From positions 1 to 9,559 of the forward strand of contig CAKJXT010000080.1 in the NCBI GenBank assembly GCA_918219625.1: a DNA stretch of 9,559 nt, read 5' to 3'. This DNA is from Bacilli bacterium (GTDB taxonomy: Bacteria > Bacillota_I > Bacilli_A > RF39 > UBA660). Positions 7,090 to 9,559 of the stretch are shown piece by piece. Position 1 is the stretch's first letter. Every line of letters begins with the position of its first letter. The position numbers and the translations under genes are program-made. The notes below the pieces were generated by a model. It did no database searches. It was not told where the DNA came from and was given only the letters and a program-made list of their open reading frames with translations.

Positions 7090-7130
7090 GGGGAGACATT
7101 CAACTCGCTAAAACTGAATGTTCCCTTTTT
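7090..7130 (+). terminator. Intrinsic terminator of the toxin-like mRNA
   Basis: GGGA plus ACATTCA (7091-7102, one bulged G) pairs with TGAATGTTCCC (7115-7125) around a 12-base loop, followed by five T and TATTATAT. It ends an mRNA of about 239 bases. The loop contains CUCG and CUAA, which fit the YUNR pattern common in antisense-target loops. Confidence 0.85.
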
Positions 7131-7159
7131 ATTATATGAAGTTTTGCTTCACTGAATAC

Positions 7160-7188
7160 ATTTTAACATTTAATTTAAAAAAAATCAA
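7160..7188 (-). promoter_or_regulatory. Promoter of the antisense RNA
   Basis: On the minus strand TTGATT (7188-7183), a 17-base spacer ending in TGT, and TAAAAT (7165-7160) give a -35 plus an extended -10. It fires leftward into the toxin locus and stands back to back with the frr promoter. The stretch 7189-7238 between them is AT-rich with nothing else recognisable. Confidence 0.7.
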
Positions 7189-7238
7189 TATTTAACAAAA
7201 AATTAATTGTAAAATATATTATTTATATTATTAATTAA

Positions 7239-7267
7239 TTGACTTTTAAATTCATAATTTGTATACT
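7239..7267 (+). promoter_or_regulatory. Promoter of frr
   Basis: TTGACT (7239-7244), a 17-base spacer and TATACT (7262-7267). Transcription would start near 7274, leaving a leader of about 11 bases that begins with the AGGTGAT Shine-Dalgarno (7274-7280). Confidence 0.85.
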
Positions 7268-7284
7268 ATTTATAGGTGATATGA

Positions 7285-7827
7285 ATGAATGAAATTTTAG
7301 AAGAAACTGAGTTAAAAATGGAGTCTTGTATTGAAAATATGGAGAAGAGATTTACTAATGTTAGAGCAGGTAGAGCTAATCCAGCAATTTTAGATGGTGT
7401 TATGGTTGCTTATTATGGTGTTCCAACTCCTTTAAAGCAATTAGCGACTATTTCTATTCCTGAGGCTAGACAATTAATGATTAAACCTTTTGATAAGGGA
7501 TGCTTAGGCGCAATAGAAAAGGGAATATATGAAGCTAATATAGGTCTTACTCCTAATAATAATGGAGAAGTTGTTATTCTTAATATTCCAGCTTTAACTG
7601 AAGAAACTAGAAAAGAATATGTTAAGCAAGTTAAAGGTTTAGCTGAAGATTGTAGGATTGCTCTTAGAAATGTAAGACAAGACGCTAATAATGATATTAA
7701 GAAGTTAGAAGTTACTGAAGATGAAGTAAAACAAGCTCAAGATGAAGTACAAGAACTTATTAATAAGTATAATAAAATTGTTGATGAAAAGTTAAAAGTA
7801 AAAGAACAAGAGTTAATGACTGTTTAG
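7285..7827 (+). CDS. frr: Ribosome recycling factor
   Basis: RRF, with EF-G, splits the post-termination ribosome so that subunits can be reused; it is usually essential. The 180 residues are close to the family's usual 185. Hallmarks are the N-terminal helix with KRFTNVRAGRANP, the domain II segment VMVAYYGVPTPLKQLATISIPEAR, PFDKG, the hinge region LNIPALTEETRKEYVK and the long C-terminal helices (RNVRQDANNDIKK). The start at 7285 follows AGGTGAT; an out-of-frame ATG at 7281 opens only three codons. It has its own promoter and a terminator over its stop codon. It is not beside pyrH or tsf, its frequent neighbours, at least within this window. Confidence 0.97.
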   Translation: MNEILEETELKMESCIENMEKRFTNVRAGRANPAILDGVMVAYYGVPTPLKQLATISIPEARQLMIKPFDKGCLGAIEKGIYEANIGLTPNNNGEVVILNIPALTEETRKEYVKQVKGLAEDCRIALRNVRQDANNDIKKLEVTEDEVKQAQDEVQELINKYNKIVDEKLKVKEQELMTV

Positions 7828-7840
7828 TCATTAATTTTTT
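7813..7840 (+). terminator. Intrinsic terminator overlapping the frr stop codon
   Basis: TTAATGACT (7813-7821) pairs perfectly with AGTCATTAA (7826-7834) around GTTT, followed by six T. The TAG stop (7825-7827) spans the loop and the 3' arm. Confidence 0.88.
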
Positions 7841-7875
7841 AGGGATATTTACGAACATTTGTTTAGGAGGATAAA

Positions 7876-8958
7876 ATGGAGTATGTGATTATAGGATTAT
7901 TAATTGTTATTTTGATATTAGTTGTTGTTGATTTGATGAAGAGCACTAATGAGTCTAATATTACTGAGAGACTTGGTAAGATGGAATCTAATATGATTAA
8001 GGAATTGGGTGAGTTTAAGTCTAATTTGAAGGATGAAATTAATGATAATTTTACTGAGTCTAATGATAGAATTGATTATAGATTAAGATTAATGAATGAG
8101 AAAGTTAATGAGAGAATTGATGTTAATTTTGAAAAGACTAATAAGACTTTTACTTCTGTTTTAGAGAGATTATCTAAAATAGATGAGGCTCAAAAGAAGA
8201 TTGATGATTTATCTAGTGATATTATATCTTTACAGAGTGTTCTTACTGATAAAAAAACTAGAGGTATATTTGGAGAAGTAAATTTAAAACATATTATGTC
8301 TAATGTTTTCGGTGAAAAGAATGATAGTGTTTATAGATTACAGTATCAGTTTGATAATACTACTATAGCGGATTGTGTTTTATTTGCGCCAGAACCACTT
8401 GGTACTATTGCGATTGATTCTAAGTTTCCTTTAGAGAATTATCAAATTATGGTTGATAAGAGCAACAGTCCTGAAATAAGAAGTAGAGCTGAGAAATTAT
8501 TTAAGTTAGATGTTAAGAAACATATTGATGCGATTAGTTCTAAATATATTATCCCTGGTGTTACTAGTGATCAAGCAATTTTATTTTTACCGGCAGAAGC
8601 TATATTTGCAGAAATTAATGCATATCATACTGATTTAATTGAATATTCTTATAAGAAACATGTTTGGCTTACTAGTCCAACTACTTTAATTAGTACTCTA
8701 ACTACTATTCAAGTTATTATTAAGAATTTAGAAAGAGATAAATATGCTCATGTTATTCATAATGAATTGAAATTATTGGATTTAGAGTTTAAAAGATATA
8801 AGGATAGATGGGATAAATTATATAGAAGTATTGAAACAGTAAGTCGTGATGTTAAGGAAATTCATACTACTACAGATAAGATTACTAAGAGGTTTGATTC
8901 TATAAATCAGGTAGAGGTTGATAAAATATCTCATGAAAGTGATGAAGTATTGATGTAA
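7876..8958 (+). CDS. rmuC: DNA recombination protein RmuC homologue
   Basis: RmuC proteins limit DNA rearrangement at inverted repeats and are thought to be membrane-tethered nucleases; the biochemical activity is poorly established. The 360 residues show an N-terminal membrane helix (about residues 3-20, VIIGLLIVILILVVVDLM), a long coiled coil (about 25-125, rich in Asn, Glu and Lys), then the RmuC domain opening KTRGIFGEVNLKHIM. A PD-(D/E)xK-like core is visible: D166 in IADCVLF and D181-S-K183 in IAIDSKFPLENY. Later family segments include DQAILFLPAEAIFAEI and VWLTSPTTLISTL. The ATG at 7876 follows AGGAGG (7865-7870) closely. Only 35 bases separate it from the frr terminator and no clear promoter is seen there, so it may depend on readthrough. 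A terminator overlaps its stop. Confidence 0.94.
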   Translation: MEYVIIGLLIVILILVVVDLMKSTNESNITERLGKMESNMIKELGEFKSNLKDEINDNFTESNDRIDYRLRLMNEKVNERIDVNFEKTNKTFTSVLERLSKIDEAQKKIDDLSSDIISLQSVLTDKKTRGIFGEVNLKHIMSNVFGEKNDSVYRLQYQFDNTTIADCVLFAPEPLGTIAIDSKFPLENYQIMVDKSNSPEIRSRAEKLFKLDVKKHIDAISSKYIIPGVTSDQAILFLPAEAIFAEINAYHTDLIEYSYKKHVWLTSPTTLISTLTTIQVIIKNLERDKYAHVIHNELKLLDLEFKRYKDRWDKLYRSIETVSRDVKEIHTTTDKITKRFDSINQVEVDKISHESDEVLM

Positions 8959-8972
8959 ATCAATGCTTTTTT
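8946..8972 (+). terminator. Intrinsic terminator overlapping the rmuC stop codon
   Basis: AGTATTGAT (8946-8954) pairs with ATCAATGCT (8959-8967, one G-U) around GTAA, followed by a T-run to 8972. The TAA stop (8956-8958) forms most of the loop. Confidence 0.85.
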
Positions 8973-9004
8973 ATTGACAAATGTTAATATTTTAAAGAAA
9001 ACTA

Positions 9005-9034
9005 TTGACGAATTAAAATATTGTGTGGTATAAT
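9005..9034 (+). promoter_or_regulatory. Promoter of the tRNA-Ala gene
   Basis: TTGACG (9005-9010), an 18-base spacer and a perfect TATAAT (9029-9034) preceded by TGG, an extended -10. Transcription would start about 12 bases before the mature tRNA. Confidence 0.88.
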
Positions 9035-9053
9035 CTAATCGTTCATTTGACTT

Positions 9054-9130
9054 GGGGGATTAGCTCAGTTGGCTAGAGCACTTGCCTTGCACGCAAGGGG
9101 TCAAGGGTTCGAATCCCTTATCCTCCACCA
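9054..9130 (+). tRNA. tRNA-Ala (anticodon UGC)
   Basis: The full cloverleaf can be drawn. The acceptor stem is GGGGGAT (9054-9060) with ATCCTCC (9120-9126), one G-U pair. The D arm is AGCTCAGTTGGCTAGAGC, the anticodon stem CTTGC/GCAAG (9081-9085/9093-9097) encloses a loop with TGC at 9088-9090, and the T arm contains GGGTTCGAATCCC. The discriminator A and the CCA end are encoded (9127-9130). Length is 77 bases. Confidence 0.97.
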
Positions 9131-9144
9131 TGTTTGAATGTTAG

Positions 9145-9170
9145 AATCTAGGTTTTCCTAGATTTTTTTT
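9145..9170 (+). terminator. Intrinsic terminator after tRNA-Ala
   Basis: AATCTAGG (9145-9152) pairs perfectly with CCTAGATT (9157-9164) around TTTT, with a T-run to 9170. Confidence 0.92.
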
Positions 9171-9172
9171 GT

Positions 9173-9200
9173 TTGCGTGCTCTAGCATGATCCGCTAATC
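9173..9200 (-). pseudogene. Decayed inverted fragment of the tRNA-Ala 5' half
   Basis: Read on the minus strand, 9200-9173 gives GATTAGC, seven unrelated bases, then GCTAGAGCACGCAA. The tRNA at 9058-9081 has GATTAGC, seven bases, then GCTAGAGCAC with identical spacing. The extra GCAA matches the anticodon-stem sequence (9093-9096) if the 11 bases between the two GCAC copies of the tRNA (9078-9081, 9089-9092) were deleted. It lacks acceptor and T arms and cannot be a working tRNA. Confidence 0.5.
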
Positions 9201-9222
9201 TTATTATAGATTTGTTAATATA

Positions 9223-9251
9223 TTGAGTTTTTAATTGTTTTATGATACGAT
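9223..9251 (+). promoter_or_regulatory. Promoter of trxB
   Basis: TTGAGT (9223-9228), a 17-base spacer and TACGAT (9246-9251) preceded by TGA, an extended -10. The start near 9258 leaves about 20 bases of leader with GGGGAG (9265-9270) as Shine-Dalgarno. Confidence 0.65.
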
Positions 9252-9278
9252 TTATATGTATATAGGGGAGATGACATA

Positions 9279-9559
9279 ATGTACGATATTATTATTGTTG
9301 GTGCTGGGCCTGCTGGACTTACTGCTGCTATTTATGCATGTAGGGCTAAGAAAAGTGTTTTAGTATTAGAAGCAAATACTTATGGTGGACAAATTATTAG
9401 TACACCTGATATTGAAAATTATCCAGTTGAGGAACATATATCTGGATTTGATTTTGCGACTAGATTGTATAATCAAACTAAAAATTTAGGCGCTGAAATA
9501 AAATTTGAAAAAGTTATTAATATTGAAGATGGTGAATTAAAAAAGGTAATTACGCCTAA
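9279..9559 (+). CDS. trxB: Thioredoxin reductase, N-terminal part, 3' truncated by the window
   Basis: TrxB moves electrons from NADPH through FAD to thioredoxin. The visible 93 codons hold the FAD-binding Rossmann start: YDIIIVGAGPAGLTAAIYAC with GAGPAG at residues 8-13, and the acidic end of the second strand at E31 (VLVLEA). The GGQ motif (36-38), the segment TPDIENYP and then GFDFATRLYNQTKNLGAEI also follow the bacterial TrxB pattern. The redox CxxC and the NADPH domain lie past the window end, so a related flavin reductase (for example a ferredoxin-NADP reductase type 2) is not fully excluded. The ATG at 9279 has GGGGAG eight bases upstream and its own promoter. The final two bases are the start of a codon, not a stop. 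Confidence 0.88.
   Translation, partial: MYDIIIVGAGPAGLTAAIYACRAKKSVLVLEANTYGGQIISTPDIENYPVEEHISGFDFATRLYNQTKNLGAEIKFEKVINIEDGELKKVITP

Larger units (their letters stand above)
7037..7153 (-). ncRNA. Candidate antisense antitoxin RNA of the small toxin-like gene
   Basis: A leftward RNA of about 117 bases is predicted from a minus-strand promoter (7160-7188, start near 7153) to a minus-strand terminator (hairpin 7046-7075, T-run 7043-7038). It would begin with a short hairpin (TGAAG/CTTCA, 7151-7137), carry the complement of the toxin mRNA terminator loop, and overlap the mRNA 3' end by about 94 bases, including the last codons and the stop. It covers the segments (7082-7099, 7118-7126) that the toxin leader can pair with, so it would compete with the leader. 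A perfect minus-strand TATAAT at 7136-7131 without a -35 is an alternative promoter, giving a shorter RNA from about 7124. No expression data were available. Confidence 0.7.

Noticed and set aside
7137..7151. Hairpin TGAAG/CTTCA as a second plus-strand terminator
   Set aside because: No T-run follows it on the plus strand; it fits better as the 5' hairpin of the minus-strand RNA.
6811..7284. Riboswitch, T-box or attenuator controlling frr
   Set aside because: The structured part has its own promoter and terminator and ends 150 bases before frr, which has a separate consensus promoter. No T-box or riboswitch core was recognised.
1..9559. CRISPR array, insertion sequence or full prophage
   Set aside because: No spaced direct repeats, transposase, terminal inverted repeats of an insertion sequence, integrase or virion genes were found; only the holin/endolysin pair suggests phage ancestry.

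Overview
The window is strongly AT-rich chromosomal DNA from a low-GC Gram-positive bacterium (Firmicutes/Bacilli type, possibly one of the uncultured gut lineages near the Mollicutes). The signs are AGGAGG-type ribosome binding sites, a lipoprotein, short intrinsic terminators after most genes, and a Gram-positive holin/endolysin pair. Tryptophans of the conserved proteins are TGG and no conserved frame is interrupted by TGA, so the standard bacterial code applies. None of the ten long genes whose end is visible stops with TGA.

Layout. 2-2524: the 3' end of dnaK, then pepF (oligoendopeptidase F). 2539-3639: dnaJ, so a peptidase gene sits between the two chaperone genes. 3861-5689: three small envelope genes of unknown function, namely a two-helix membrane protein, a lipoprotein with a C-terminal 16-residue tandem repeat, and a membrane-anchored zinc-ribbon protein. 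5775-6810: a phage-type holin and a signal-less M23 endopeptidase that overlap by 8 bases, a complete lysis cassette with no other phage gene in view. 7285-8958: frr (ribosome recycling factor) and rmuC. 9054-9130: tRNA-Ala(UGC), followed by a decayed inverted copy of its own 5' half. 9279-9559: the start of trxB.

The most notable element lies in the 474-base gap between the endolysin and frr. It has every visible part of a type I toxin-antitoxin locus: a consensus promoter (TTGATA-17-TATAAT), a leader whose Shine-Dalgarno sequence is locked in a hairpin, a 30-residue hydrophobic basic peptide (6955-7047), a sense terminator (7090-7130), and a convergent antisense RNA with its own promoter (7160-7188) and its own terminator (7038-7075). 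The mRNA leader can also pair with the mRNA 3' end through nested helices of 9, 5 and 12 base pairs. This pairing competes with the Shine-Dalgarno hairpin, and the antisense RNA covers the same 3' segment. The architecture resembles BsrG/SR4, TxpA/RatA and Fst/par, but I do not recognise the peptide. No homology search was possible.

The genes mostly form short, separately terminated units. Several intrinsic terminators are built directly over the stop codon, and several promoters leave only about 11-14 bases of leader.
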